A stretch of DNA of 64,000 nt. Source: Rachicladosporium sp. CCFEE 5018. Its lineage: Eukaryota > Ascomycota > Dothideomycetes > Cladosporiales > Cladosporiaceae. Location of the stretch: positions 7,477 through 71,476 of the forward strand of contig KZ111180.1 in assembly GCA_002077045.2 (NCBI GenBank), in the 5' to 3' direction. The notes below the pieces were generated by a model. That model was not told the origin of the DNA, did no database searches, and worked only from the letters and a program-made list of their open reading frames with translations. Each line of letters begins with the position of its first letter. Positions within the stretch are counted from its first letter, which is position 1. The position numbers and the translations under genes are program-made. Below, piece after piece: positions 18,419 through 29,816 of this stretch.

Positions 18419-19554
18419 CTACGCGCTGTAGGAGCTGATGTAGTACTAGAGCTCGTCAGCCAACGATTCATCATAACACGTAGATCACTCACCGTCAAGA
18501 CACTCTCCCCTCCACCACCCTCACCACCAGCCAGGAATACGTACAACACCACCGCAAAACCCTCGCAGAAGCATGCAATGACTCTGCCGCCCAGTCTGCC
18601 CACACTCAGCACCTTGCCCCAATCCCTGCCATCGAGTCTTACAGTCGCCCAGCCCTCCTCGCTGCGCCCTTGCGAGTCGCCGAGCTCCTTCATGCGGGTC
18701 GAAGGGTGGTTCGCGATGCCCTCTGCACCGGCAGCGGTAGCGTCGGGGTCAAGTTCGGGGTTCTCCAGACCAGTCCAGAGCGACGAGATGGAGAGTGAGT
18801 CCGTGTTGAGAGCCAGTCGTAGACAGCCGTGCATGTTTGCACTTAGCTCGAGACGCGGTCCAGAAGAACTGCTAAAGCCCGACTTGCCCGTTTTACTGGT
18901 CGACATGGCGAGTCGAGTGAATCGATCGCTGATACTCTTCAGTTGCAGGAGATTCGGCAGATTGATATGTACATCTGGCTCGCGACACCGCGGCTCATGT
19001 AGACCCTCGACAGACTGCGCAGCGAGGACGCGGATGGGTACGTCTTGCGTGATGACTGTTTCGCGATCTTGGCGAGCACCGAAGAAGTCTTGGCTGCTTT
19101 CCCGCATTGACTGTGAGGACGTGCCGTTGCCATTCGTATGAGGATAGCTGGTGCCGGGTTGGTCGAAGCCAGTCTCGTCGCTGAAGGCTGCAGGATGGCT
19201 GCCGTTGATCGTGGGCGTCGTGATGGTCAGACTGAGCAGTGGAATGCCGTCCTTCTTCGTAAGGCGAATGCTCGCAGCGACGGCGTTCTGTGCGCTCTTG
19301 AGAGCTCGCTGGAGTGCTGCAAGTGGGACTTCCAGGTTGATCGTGTTGTTCGGCGCAGCGGACTGGATATTGTACGACTCGAAAAGGGCATCTATCGACA
19401 AGACAGACCATACTTGGCTGCCTTGCTCAGGAATGACCGTAAAACGGATGTCGGTGTTGTCAAGTCGAAGCCAGGCTATGTGACCGAGTGTGCTGAGCGA
19501 CGCTGTAAGCTTAGTGAAGGTCGTGATATTCTGGATGGACGCGCGAAAACGCAT
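18419..19554 (-). CDS. hus1: Hus1-like subunit of the 9-1-1 DNA-damage checkpoint clamp
   Basis: Two exons, 19554-18493 and 18445-18419, encode 362 residues. The start (MRFRASIQNITTFTKLTASL) and the following INLEVPLAALQRALKSAQ stretch are diagnostic of Hus1. The terminal 27-base exon supplies YYISSYSA after ESVLT, the usual Hus1 ending, with a GTGAGT donor and CTCTAG acceptor. Hus1 forms a PCNA-like ring with Rad9 and Rad1, which is loaded at damaged DNA to activate ATR signalling. A disordered insert of about 60 residues (near 130-180) separates the two clamp folds. It is divergent from the F-box/LRR gene, with 461 bases between the start codons. Confidence 0.9.
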
Positions 19555-20015
19555 GACGGCTCTGCTCGCGGCTCATGTAGGTAGGAGATGAACGCCACAA
19601 CGATTGCTCGACGCGAGTAAGCTCATCGCCTCTCAAGCTGGCCCATCTGATTAGGGATCGTCTCCGTAGTGCTGTGATCAAGTCGCTTTTCGGTTCCTAG
19701 GATTCGCGAGCGAGCAAGCCACCTAGGTCTCTGTTGTTGCCCCGGCGAAATCCTCTACTACAGCGACCATATGTGGTCTTGCTTCTGATGTCGAGACGAG
19801 CATGGTCCACAAGCGCGAGATTGTTTCAGACTTCCGGGAAGAAGCGAGATCACTAGCGAAATCGCTCCCGCAGCTCCACACCTGTGCGTCACCATCCTGC
19901 ATGCACCTGCAGCTCGCAGCCTGATCTACGAAGTGCATGAAAGTGCAAGACTTGGGCTGCCGACAACAGCACCTGTTGTCGAGGACTTGTTCTTCGCTTG
20001 CTGTCGCGGACGGTC
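19555..20015. promoter_or_regulatory. Bidirectional promoter between hus1 and F-box gene, with perfect palindrome at 19961-19981
   Basis: Start codons face away from each other across 461 bases. CGACAACAG and CTGTTGTCG (9 bp arms, loop CAC) lie 35 bases before the F-box ATG, probably in its 5' leader. They could act as a dyad binding site or an mRNA hairpin. Confidence 0.45.
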
Positions 20016-22052
20016 ATGGCGACGAAGCGACGCTCGACGCGCCAGGCGGCTGGTCGCAAACGCTCCCGATACACAGAGCCGGACTCTGAGGAGGACTTCG
20101 AGGGTTCCACCGATGGCGAGGCAGACTATGCGCCGGAGCCTGTCACTCCTCCACCACAGCGAGAGAGCAAGATGCGCAAGACCGCACAGCGGCTGCAACG
20201 ACCGTCAACTCGCAGTGCGAAATCGTCAACGAAGAAGCGAGCGGTTGTCATCGGCCGACAGCGCAAGCCTCGCATGACAGAGAAGGAGAAGGTCGAGGCG
20301 CACAAGTTTCGAGGACCAACGGACGGCAAGATCCCGAAGTGGGCAACACTTCCTGTCGACATACTGCGCGATATATTCATCTTCGCCTCTCAGCCGTTGA
20401 CCGGCGCAAATGCGACATGGCTTCTTAAGTCGGCACGAACCTGCCGTGCTTTCGCAGCGCCAGCCCTAGAAGCTTACTACGAGGCACCACTACCGCTGAG
20501 CACGCAGTTTCCACACGACATGCTTGACTTGATGCATAACTCCGACAAGGGTGTGATCCGTTACAACACCAAGGTCACCAGACTGGAGGTGAAGATGGAG
20601 CATCTCAGTTACACAGCGCATCAAAGAGGACTATTCGACCTCACCGAACTCGCACTTCAGCTCCCCCGGCTACAAGATCTCCAGGTCCTCAACCGTATCG
20701 ATGTTCCACCCTTTCGGCGACTCCCTCTTCAACAGTGGCATTACCCAGCCAACCTCTTTGCGTCGCTCTCCGCAGCATCAACAAGGCTGAAGACCTTCCG
20801 CTGGAGTCGAGACATGATACTTCCTGATGAAAGTGGCGTGTGCGCCTATATTGCTACTCAGCACAACGAGAAGTGTTTCGAGGGCAACATTGAGAAACTC
20901 GTTATGTGTGGCTTCGACGTGCACGACACACCAGCAACCTTGATGACCAATCAGGATGGTGGAGAGGACTCGCTCGATCTGGCCTGGGTCCTATCGAAGG
21001 TGCCTACACTACGCTCACTGGCATTCTCGTCATGCGATGTCGTACGGGAGGGCTTCCTCACGCGTATGCCCACAGCCCTCGAGCACCTCGAGATCACCAA
21101 TTGCTTCAAGGTCACTAGCGACGTACTGGAAGCATATCTGCTCAAGTCCGGAGCGTCTCTCAAATCGCTTACACTGCTTCACAATCCATGTCTGTCACTC
21201 TCATTCCTCCCAAACTTGAAGGCCAATTGCCCGAACCTCGAAAGCCTTACACTTGACGGCCACTACTACAGCGAGCGAGTCGCAATCAATGACGCCCAGC
21301 CTGAGTATGAAACGCTACTGTCGCCATCGGAAGTGCCAACCTGGCCATCTACACTTCGCCACCTCGACCTTGTCAGCTTACAGAAGTGGGGCGCTGAGGC
21401 AGCAGTGAACCTCTTCCGCACTCTCGCAGATGCTGCACCAGAGCTGCCTGACCTCCGATACATACACATCGAAGCTCACATCGACATTCCCTGGCGGGAC
21501 CGTGCCAGCTTCCGAGATGAATGGATTGAGCGGCTACGTACGGTGTTCCTTCGCAGGTCAGCACCACCTAACCCGTATCACGGCAGCAAGAAGCAATGGC
21601 TGGCGTGGAAGGCCGTCCAGAAGGACTACAATGGCAGGGCTACACCCGAAGTACTTGAGCTTGCCTTTCACCCACGCGGCGTATCGCATGTCGAGCTCTC
21701 GCCTCACAAGGACCCTCGGGACACAGACCTAGCCTCTGATGCTGATGCATCGCCTGTAAAGCCTGCTCGCCGCAGCACGAGGGTACGTCTGGTGCGGTCG
21801 CTTTCACAACAAGCTTCTGTCACATCGGAAGACGCTGGTGCAGAGAGTGAGGATGTGAGTACTCGGTCACCTGGAAAGCCGGAGCCTTTCATTCAGGGCC
21901 TATGCAATACTGTTGACGTTCGCATTGACAATCAGCGGCCTCGCGAGACGACGTTCACTGAGCGGGACTTCCTTGATAGCGAGGCTAGTGGGGATGAGGA
22001 CTGGAGTGCGAATGCGGACATGGAGTTCGAGAATGGTGGGTATGCTTGGTAG
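20016..22052 (+). CDS. F-box/leucine-rich-repeat protein, copy 2 (complete)
   Basis: A single exon of 678 residues from ATG 20016. A basic, disordered N-terminus (MATKRRSTRQAAGRKRSR) of about 100 residues looks like a nuclear localisation region. An F-box-like motif follows (PKWATLPVDILRDIFIFASQ, about 105-150), then LRR-like repeats (about 190-500) and an acidic tail. Such proteins bind Skp1 through the F-box and recruit substrates for SCF ubiquitination. The sequence from 21024 on is the start of the duplicated block, so the visible copy 1 corresponds to the last half of this gene. If the duplication is a true tandem with its breakpoint in the N gap, an intact copy should continue to the left of this window. 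Confidence 0.88.
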   Translation: MATKRRSTRQAAGRKRSRYTEPDSEEDFEGSTDGEADYAPEPVTPPPQRESKMRKTAQRLQRPSTRSAKSSTKKRAVVIGRQRKPRMTEKEKVEAHKFRGPTDGKIPKWATLPVDILRDIFIFASQPLTGANATWLLKSARTCRAFAAPALEAYYEAPLPLSTQFPHDMLDLMHNSDKGVIRYNTKVTRLEVKMEHLSYTAHQRGLFDLTELALQLPRLQDLQVLNRIDVPPFRRLPLQQWHYPANLFASLSAASTRLKTFRWSRDMILPDESGVCAYIATQHNEKCFEGNIEKLVMCGFDVHDTPATLMTNQDGGEDSLDLAWVLSKVPTLRSLAFSSCDVVREGFLTRMPTALEHLEITNCFKVTSDVLEAYLLKSGASLKSLTLLHNPCLSLSFLPNLKANCPNLESLTLDGHYYSERVAINDAQPEYETLLSPSEVPTWPSTLRHLDLVSLQKWGAEAAVNLFRTLADAAPELPDLRYIHIEAHIDIPWRDRASFRDEWIERLRTVFLRRSAPPNPYHGSKKQWLAWKAVQKDYNGRATPEVLELAFHPRGVSHVELSPHKDPRDTDLASDADASPVKPARRSTRVRLVRSLSQQASVTSEDAGAESEDVSTRSPGKPEPFIQGLCNTVDVRIDNQRPRETTFTERDFLDSEASGDEDWSANADMEFENGGYAW

Positions 22053-22626
22053 ACTGGCATCTTGGAGTTTGGAGGGCTGTTGCTGCTACAGAATGAGATG
22101 TTCGAGATACCCATAGCCGGATGAAGGAATTGCTGTACTTATTGTTACTACATGTTGACACCCTTCTTGGTGCACAGCTGTCAGTGCTGGAATCTCTTAT
22201 TACTCTCGCTGCATAGTCACAGATACGCCTCGCCTACTCGACGAAGATGCCTCCAGCAGAATATGTGAGGATCTCAGACCGCCGTTTGAGAAGTCCAAAT
22301 TGCCAATGCGCGTGCACCTATCTCGCAGCCAGCATCCTGACTCGCGGCCTCGCCCCACACTCGCAACGTCCACAGTCCCGGCCACTCCCAGCCGAGCATT
22401 TGCTCAGTCTCTCCCGCGCCATGTGGAGCCAGCCGTGACAACGCGCCGTCGCGATCCCTTCACCTTACACACACCGCACACGCACACTACTGCACGCGCG
22501 CGCAGCCTCCTGCATATCCTGCGTGGTAGCTCGGAGGGAGGAGAGACAGAAAGGGAAGGGGGTGAAAGTTTTAGTACACTGCGATACGATACCTGCTCGT
22601 GCTGGAGGACACATTGCGACGGGACG
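22053..22626. other. Intergenic: 3' end of F-box gene and 5' leader of byr4-like gene, copy 2
   Basis: No gene seen. The central ~170 bases (about 22095-22285) align poorly with copy 1, while the last ~300 are nearly identical. The byr4 frame again stays open upstream of the chosen ATG. Confidence 0.6.
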
Positions 22627-25154
22627 ATGGCGGCCATGGCTATGGATGAGGAGGAGGACTGGTCTAAGGACCTGGATTTTGATGGGGATATTGGGTTTGG
22701 GCAGAGTACGGGGACGGCGAATACGGCGCTGTCGTCAAGGCTGAGTGTAAGGTCGGAGAGTGTGGTGGGGGATGATGATTGGAACGTGGTTCTACAGCCC
22801 AACGACGAGGCATCAACAAGCAATGCCATTCACTCCGCTAAACAGGCTGGCATCCCGCTGCCTATCAACATTCCCTCTAGTGCGCTGCTGGGTGGGACAA
22901 TACGACGATTAGGCAAGCAGAGGTCGAGACCGAAGTTGTCGGACATGGATTGGGATAATGATATGGATCTTGGTGAAGCGCCATTGACGCTCAAGCCTCG
23001 CGCTGCGGCACCGCTGGCTGCCTTCGCGGACGATGACGACTTTGATGACTTGGAGGGGAGTCTAGGGATACGCTTTGCGGGCACAAAGAGAGACGCGAGG
23101 GAGAGCTCGGCGTCTGTCATGTCTCCCTCAGCGGGCTCTGCCACGGCAGAAGACAGCGAGCTGGACGATATGGTGGGTGGTCTGGAGTTGCCTGAAGGAC
23201 CGCTAGACTTCGATGCCATACTGAAGAAGAGACGGGCGGCCGATGCAGACTTGTCGGACATGAGCAATGCTAGCCCTGCCCTGGAACAGCCGGCGAGCAT
23301 GAATATGCACAAGAAGTCGAAGCTGCTGGCTGATGACGGGGACGACTTCCTGGACGGACTGGACTTCGGAGGTATCGCGTCGATCAATGTGCAGAAGAGG
23401 ACGGCGAATCGGAACATCAAGATCAAGGATGCGCCGCCTGCACTGAAGCCGCAGACGTCAAGAACTACACTCAACTTCCACGACAAGCCCGTCGACAAGC
23501 CCACACACATGCGCTCGCATTTGCCGCGACCTGTGTCAGGATCGAAGCCGCCCACATCACGTCTGGAGCCAGTATTAGAGAATGGAGGATCTGCCATACC
23601 GCGTGAGAGACGAAGCCAGTTGTCTTCAGGCAATCAGTTCTTGAAGTCGAAGAGGTCGATGCCTGCGCTGCGAAGCCAGCCTCAAGTTCCTCCACCAATG
23701 CCGAGACCGAGTTTCGTGCCGTCTAGCGGACCGACACTGCCTTCGTCACACGCTAGTGCGCAGCGAAGTATGCCGTATCATATTCGACGAGAGTCTGATC
23801 CGAGACGAGGTGGGGCACAGTCACCGCCACCGATGCGCGCACAATCGAGACTCTCGAATGTATTTGTGCCTGACACGCCATCTCGACTGTCGAGACCATC
23901 GAGAGCAGACCTCGCACCAGCTGCTCTAGCACGAGAAGCAGCAGCAAAGCGAAACCTAACTAAGCCAAACCGAAGACGCAACTTTGGCGACGGCACCGAG
24001 CTAGACCAATTCGACGACTTGCGCACTAACACTGACAAGGAGAAGACCTTCACCAAGCAGCCAATAGCACGCGGCCCTCCGAAACTCGGCCTGCGACAAA
24101 CGCAATCTCGGCCAGACATGAAAGACCCGATCAAGCGGAATGTCTCAATACCCAACCGCATGACTACGCCTGCACCTCCGCGGACGCCTGCAAGTCCCAC
24201 GAAGGGTTTCTACGAGCCACAAGCATATACGCCGAGTTACTTGCGAGATACAGCGGCATCGCGGATTGCGAGAGAGTCGAAGGTTGGCGGCACGGGAAAC
24301 CCGAGGCCTAGGAGTGAGGGTCCACTGATGCCGTTAAGCACGAATTGGAAGGCGCAAATTGCGGCGAGGAGTCCGGCTACGAGTCCTTCAGCTGTGAAGA
24401 AGGGTGCTGGAGGGAGGAGAGTGCAGCCACAGCTCATCAAAGGGGTGGGTGCACATGTTGCGAAGAGTGAGTCGACTCTCATCTAACTTGAGGTGACCGA
24501 AACATCAGTACTGACAACCTCACAGCCGAGAAAGGCATGCTCTACAACCCGCTCACACTACGCTGGGAAGGCAACGAAAACACTCTCCAGCACTTTGACC
24601 TTCCGCCGCCACCACTCGAAACACCCACACCCCTCGGCAATCACCCAACATCCTACATGGACGTTCACTCGCATCGACCTTCACCCTCGCCTCCACGACC
24701 AGCTCTCATAGCTCCGATGTCAGCAGCCACGAACCTGCAAGTGAACGGCGGCATGGTCTTCGACCCGCAGTTGATGAAGTGGCTCAAGCTTAAGCCAAAT
24801 CACGGCGACCACAACAGCACACCTCGTCACGCATCTTCCGGGCCTGGGCCGATGATGTCACCCTCCGCCACGGAAGATGAGGAAGATGATCCCTTCGCCG
24901 GCTTCGACGAGCTCAAAGATCTGCCTTCCTCGGTCTCCGTCAACGCCGGCAATCCTGGCCTTCAGAGTCCCGTCTCCACTGCTGCGAGCGGCGTGGGCGA
25001 CATGCACGAGGAGTTTGATCTTGGGCCGCAGTTCATCAGGGTGCAGAGGGAAGAGGAAGCAATCTGGCGGAAAAGGGTGGGACCGTGGTTCCCTGATTCT
25101 GGACCGCGGAGAGATGATGGGGAGGACTGGAAGTGGAGTATCAGAGCCATGTGA
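22627..25154 (+). CDS. Byr4/Bfa1-like septation regulator, copy 2
   Basis: Exons 22627-24466 and 24526-25154 encode 822 residues, one more than copy 1 (an extra Gly in SVNAGNPG). The same conserved Byr4 motifs are present (NPLTLRWEGNEN and GMVFDPQLMKWLKL), and both copies look functional. The final ~540 bases of exon 1 differ from copy 1 by about 2%, whereas the intron and the first ~110 bases of exon 2 differ by more than 10%, nearly all synonymous. That switch marks a conversion or recombination boundary. Role as for copy 1: with Cdc16/Bub2 partners it inactivates the Spg1/Tem1 GTPase. Confidence 0.85.
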
Positions 25155-25519
25155 GCTGAAGGAGTCGAAGGGGGTGGTGACTTTCTGTGCATAGCTGGGC
25201 CAACGGCGCGTGATAGGGATGGGCATGGCATGAGGGCATGATGATGATGTGTAATGATCTGTAGAGTTCGATCTCGTATTTGCAGCTTAGCTCCTGACCA
25301 CCATAATCGCATTGCTCACGTGTGGCCTTGCATAATGCTGTGTCTGCACTGCGAACTTCGCCGTAGACAGGGGTCATGATTAGACTCCGTACCTGCATCC
25401 CCTTCCTCCCTCCCGCTCCGCCCCCAGTAAGACCCCACTTCAAACGCGCCTAATACGGTAAATCACTCCAATGGTGTCTCCAAAACACCTCTACTCCACA
25501 CTCAAACCTCAAACAGAGC
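25155..25519. other. Intergenic between byr4-like and far11-like, copy 2
   Basis: Counterpart of 4121-4484. No ORF. The 3' half (far11 leader) is close to identical to copy 1. Confidence 0.6.
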
Positions 25520-28500
25520 ATGGACGAAGTAGAGAACCCCTCCCTCCCAGCCGCAGGCGAAGCCTCCCCAACACTGCGCCCAATCCCCTCGGATGACTCT
25601 CCCACCGAAACAACCAAAGCGCCGCCCCGGCCAGGTCTCAAACGCGATAATTCTGTTCCTCCACCACAGCAACCTCCCCCACCTGCACCGCCAGCACAAC
25701 AGACTCTTCACACACCCTCAGACGATCTAGCACTGCAAGATGCGCCAGATAGCTTGACACTAGCAGACCTGAAGCGCCTGCGAACCGGTTTCCCCGGTGA
25801 AGCAGCCGCCCAAGAGAAACCAGCGGAGAGGAAACAGGTGCTTGATCTGACGACGATCTACGATTTCCACTACACCGACACGGAGTCCTTCCCCATAGAG
25901 CTGGAAGAGTGGTTCTCCTACTCCGAAGAAGAAGATGCGCGGTTACGGCGGTGTAAAGCCGTATTCACGGATCTCTGGGGCGAGGGAAAGGGCGAGTGGA
26001 TTGAGGTCACGGAGGATGAGAGGCGAGGGTCTGTAGGGAACTTGGTGGAGGGGTTGAAGGCTGAGGAGAGAGAGGAGGAGGAGGTGTTGAGGGGGTTGAT
26101 GGGGTTGGTGTATATCGGGCTTGGGGTTTGGGAGGAAACTGCGGGGAGGAGAGGAGGGGTTGGGGGAGGTGGTGAGAAAGAGGAGAGATATGCGGATAAT
26201 GGTGTGCAGATCCAGTGGATTGTGGCTATGATTGATACATTGAGGGCTTGTGGGGGACTGGAGGCGGTGTACTCGACGCTGAGGAAGATCTGTGAGGAGG
26301 ATTTTCAGAGCACGCCGCCTGTTCTGCAGAACGGGAGGGGAGAGATACAGCCGAAGCGAGGGGATGAGAGTATGGAGCTCTGGTGCTGTTTGACGTTGAT
26401 GTATCTCTTCGTTGAGGTCGCGAGGACTACTGAGGGCGATGAGGGGAAAGTGCTGAAGGCTGAGATTGCAGCGCTGGAGCCCAAGCTGCTCAACTACCTG
26501 ACGCAGATCGTGGCGAGACTACGATGGGATGAGACGGCGCCCATACCGCTAACGAAGATGCTGCTGCTCTCGTGGAAGACGATACTGGTCTGCTTCGGTG
26601 GCATCAAGGACGTTGAGCACGTAAAGTCGACACTGAAGGAAGGTCCCGAGGAGCAGGACTCTCAAGGACAGCCAGTCATCACAGCTTCGCCACTGGACTA
26701 CCACCTCTTTCGACAAGAGATCAGCTCGAAGTACCCTGCATACCAGCCTCCGCCACCTCTCTTTCCACTCGAGCCGGAGAACAACACCATCTTGCCTCCG
26801 CTCAAGCATCGTCGAGCCAGTGCTGCGCTATCCGACACCTCCTTTACCAGCGCGCCGAACGTCGGCGCGGGCTCGATCATGCATCAGCCAGTCCACATCG
26901 CCACACCCGCACCTTCACCACCTCCTTCACCTGCTGGACCTGGCAAAGCAGGCAAGAAGCAGAACTATCAGACCAACCAGATGTTCCCCTTTCTCTACCC
27001 GCCGCTCGATGCTAGTAGCAACGACCTTGGCGGAAAGGGCAGTACTGAGGTCCAAGACTTTCTCGTGGGCAAGAAGTGGGAGGGCTCAGACATTCCGACT
27101 AGTATTCTGGAGGCAGCTGAGCTTTTCGCAAGACGCATGCGAGCTACAAGATCGATGAAACAGCTTTGGGAAGTGAGAGTCGAGTACATGAAGTATGAGC
27201 GTGGATGGAAGAGCGCAGCCGATCTCTCAAATAAGCAAGAAGATGCCGACGACTTTGAGACGCCTGCCAGAACTGCACTGAACGATAGTGCTGAGCAGAA
27301 TCAAACAATTGAGCAAACGCAAGAGCAGCGTACACTGAGTGCTGTGCGGGACTACTACCGAGACTCGCTACCTCATCTACAGAGCATGGTGATAGTATTG
27401 CTCAAAGCTGTATTGCAGAATGTGACTGACTTAGTCACGAGAGGCAACGGACAAAATGGTCTGCAAGCCAGCATTCAACTCAACGATACAAACGGTCTCA
27501 ACGGCTCGATGAAGCCACTAGAGAATGGCAACGGCAACGGGCACGCGGAAACTCCGGAAGACACAGTAGAGGAGCTCGACAAGTTGCGCGGCCAAGAGAT
27601 CGCTGCGAAAGCGCTCAGCGCGATTCTACTCCTCTTGCTAAAGTGGTTCAAAGTCTGCCACATCCTGCAATACGAATACCTTACCCAACTCCTCCTAGAC
27701 TCCAACTACGTCCCCCTGATCCTCAAACTCTGGCAAACTCAAGACATTGGCCGAGCCTGCCACTTCCACCTCGACCGCCCCGAATCGAACTTCTTCGCCT
27801 TCTGTCTGCGGAACTCCCGCTACGGGCGTGCAGCAGCCTCTCAACCCACCTCAGACTCTGAAGACGACGCAGCTCCGCCTCCAATCCGTACAAACCGCCC
27901 TACCTCTACCTCTCCCACTCAATCCAACGGAACAGACCCCTTCCCCCACCCGCCAGAAATCGACGAGCTTTCTTACCCCCTAACGCCCCTCCCTCAGACC
28001 CCACTAACGTCCTTCTCCCACCGCAACACCTTCACCTTCACAAACCACCTGCGCACCCTCCAAAAGCTTACCCGAGGCAAGACGCACCGCGCCCTCCTTC
28101 TAGTCTCCTACAAATCCTCGCTCCACCTTAAGAAAACGCTCCGAATCCCCGTAAAGGAATTGAGATACTACACTCTCAAACTCTTCAAATCCCAAGTCCC
28201 GTTCTGTGGCCGCAAGTGGCGGCAGGGTAATATGAAGATCATCACAGCCGTATACCTGACCATACCCGCCGAGCTGCGGGACGACTGGCTCACAGGCGGC
28301 GGCGGAGGCTTCGGCGGCAACGGACTCGGCGACGTCGACGGCACAGTCGAAGACGCACTTCCTTTGGAGCAGGGCATGCGGGCTCTGACGCACTGGTGGA
28401 ACGTGCGGCATTTTGCTGAGGGGATGGGGTTTGAGGGTCAGGAGGCCGGGAAGAAGGCGGAGGAAGCTGAGGGGGGTTTCTTTGAGCGGGAGCTGGAACG

Positions 28501-28600
28501 TTTGGAGGGGTTGGGGTTGGCTGGAGGCGAGAGTGAGGAGGAGGTTAGTGAGGAGGAGAGGAGGGAGATTGCCTGGGGGAGCGGAGGGGATGGGTATTGA
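25520..28600 (+). CDS. Far11/HAM-2/STRIP-type STRIPAK component, copy 2
   Basis: A single exon of 1026 residues with the same domain order as copy 1: Pro-rich head, N1221-type region, DUF3402-type half, Gly-rich loop TGGGGGFGGNG, acidic C-terminus ending GGDGY. Differences from copy 1 are spread through the protein, mostly conservative (for example TELW/TDLW and LTPEER/LKAEER). Both copies are full length, so dosage of this scaffold may be doubled. It is convergent with the aldo-keto reductase, 92 bases between stops. Confidence 0.88.
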   Translation: MDEVENPSLPAAGEASPTLRPIPSDDSPTETTKAPPRPGLKRDNSVPPPQQPPPPAPPAQQTLHTPSDDLALQDAPDSLTLADLKRLRTGFPGEAAAQEKPAERKQVLDLTTIYDFHYTDTESFPIELEEWFSYSEEEDARLRRCKAVFTDLWGEGKGEWIEVTEDERRGSVGNLVEGLKAEEREEEEVLRGLMGLVYIGLGVWEETAGRRGGVGGGGEKEERYADNGVQIQWIVAMIDTLRACGGLEAVYSTLRKICEEDFQSTPPVLQNGRGEIQPKRGDESMELWCCLTLMYLFVEVARTTEGDEGKVLKAEIAALEPKLLNYLTQIVARLRWDETAPIPLTKMLLLSWKTILVCFGGIKDVEHVKSTLKEGPEEQDSQGQPVITASPLDYHLFRQEISSKYPAYQPPPPLFPLEPENNTILPPLKHRRASAALSDTSFTSAPNVGAGSIMHQPVHIATPAPSPPPSPAGPGKAGKKQNYQTNQMFPFLYPPLDASSNDLGGKGSTEVQDFLVGKKWEGSDIPTSILEAAELFARRMRATRSMKQLWEVRVEYMKYERGWKSAADLSNKQEDADDFETPARTALNDSAEQNQTIEQTQEQRTLSAVRDYYRDSLPHLQSMVIVLLKAVLQNVTDLVTRGNGQNGLQASIQLNDTNGLNGSMKPLENGNGNGHAETPEDTVEELDKLRGQEIAAKALSAILLLLLKWFKVCHILQYEYLTQLLLDSNYVPLILKLWQTQDIGRACHFHLDRPESNFFAFCLRNSRYGRAAASQPTSDSEDDAAPPPIRTNRPTSTSPTQSNGTDPFPHPPEIDELSYPLTPLPQTPLTSFSHRNTFTFTNHLRTLQKLTRGKTHRALLLVSYKSSLHLKKTLRIPVKELRYYTLKLFKSQVPFCGRKWRQGNMKIITAVYLTIPAELRDDWLTGGGGGFGGNGLGDVDGTVEDALPLEQGMRALTHWWNVRHFAEGMGFEGQEAGKKAEEAEGGFFERELERLEGLGLAGGESEEEVSEEERREIAWGSGGDGY

Positions 28601-28651
28601 GGAGCCTGAGACAATCCGCGGATCTATGAGCAGGGCTAGGACCGGAGGAGA

Positions 28652-28674
28652 GCATTATACAGATCGTATCATGC
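28652..28674. terminator. Imperfect inverted repeat between convergent far11 and aldo-keto reductase genes, copy 2
   Basis: GCATTATAC and GTATCATGC pair at eight of nine positions around AGATC. It occupies the same place as the perfect 11-bp dyad of copy 1, so the stem has been partly kept while its sequence drifted. Confidence 0.4.
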
Positions 28675-28692
28675 GCATCGTGATCGTGAGAT

Positions 28693-29816
28693 CTACCGAT
28701 GATCCGTCTCAGGGTATATGTGCGTCCAGAACCCACGCAGATGCTTCTTCGCGCCCGCCTCATTGATCTGAAATACACTTGTCAGCGAAGCCCGTCGTCA
28801 CACAATTCCGAAACTTAGGTGCAACTCACACTTGCCACTTCCTTCGGCGTCAACTTGAACGTCATCGCCCTCAAGTAATCACTCAACCTCTGCTCCTTGC
28901 CCGAGGTAGTGATCGCAACAATGTCCTGGTCCACGCACCATCTCAAACAGATCTCACCGGGACTGACAGCGTACTTGTGCGCCAACGACTTCAGAATCTC
29001 ATCAGCAGGGCCTCCAGCGCCTTTCGTGACAGCTGCCAAGGATCCGTAGGCTGAGGTCGCAATGCCCTTTTCCTTGTGATACTTGATCATGTCCGGGTGC
29101 TGTAGGTAGGGGTGGAATTCGATCTGGTTGATGGCAGGGACGACTTTGGCGGTTTCGAGGATCCAGTCGAGGTGTTCGGGGAGGTAGTTTGAGACGCCGA
29201 TGGATTTCGTCAGGCCGCGGGCTTTGAGGTCTTCCATTTGCGCCCACTTTGCTTGGTGGTCTTCTTTCTTGTCGCTGAAGAAGGGGGCGTGGATGAGGTA
29301 GCTGCGTTGAAAGTCAGAGACAACAAGACGTCGGAAGATCAGAGGCGCCTGATCTCACAGATCGACATGGTCTACGCCGAGCTTCTTCAAGCTTGTCTCA
29401 AGCGCCGCTGGGATGTCGGCGATGTTAGGAAGAACCTTGAGGTCAAGTCAGCTCAGTCTCAGTCAGTCTTAGGAGGTACTGTAGTGAAGACATACCTTAG
29501 TGACGACGTAAAGCTTCTCTCGTGGAACGCCACCCTCTTTGATCGCAGTGCCCAGCTCAGTCTCGGTCTTGTAGACTTCCGCGCCATCGAGATGCGTGTA
29601 GTCTAGCTTGATCGCGATTTTGGCAGCATCGATGCAGTTCTGGTCCAGTTTCGATTCGTCGCCGGCTTTGTACCAGGCAGTACCTGTACCGTATGCGAGC
29701 TGGACGTATCAATAATTGTCATTTCATTTACTACAGAAGCTGGAGTTTCATACCATGGGAATGCTGGTGCCATCGTTGAGTTTGAGCTTCGGGATCGGAG
29801 TGTGAATGTTGGCCAT
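28693..29816 (-). CDS. Aldo-keto reductase, copy 2
   Basis: Exons 29816-29754, 29699-29496, 29435-29359, 29301-28830 and 28767-28693 encode 296 residues. Exon lengths are identical to copy 1 and the catalytic Asp59, Tyr64, Lys89 and His119 are all kept. Introns 2 and 3 differ clearly from copy 1 while exon 4 is close to identical. At the exon 4 end the codon before the donor is AGT (Ser) where copy 1 has AAT (Asn). Substrate unknown; NADPH-dependent carbonyl reduction expected from the family. Confidence 0.88.
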
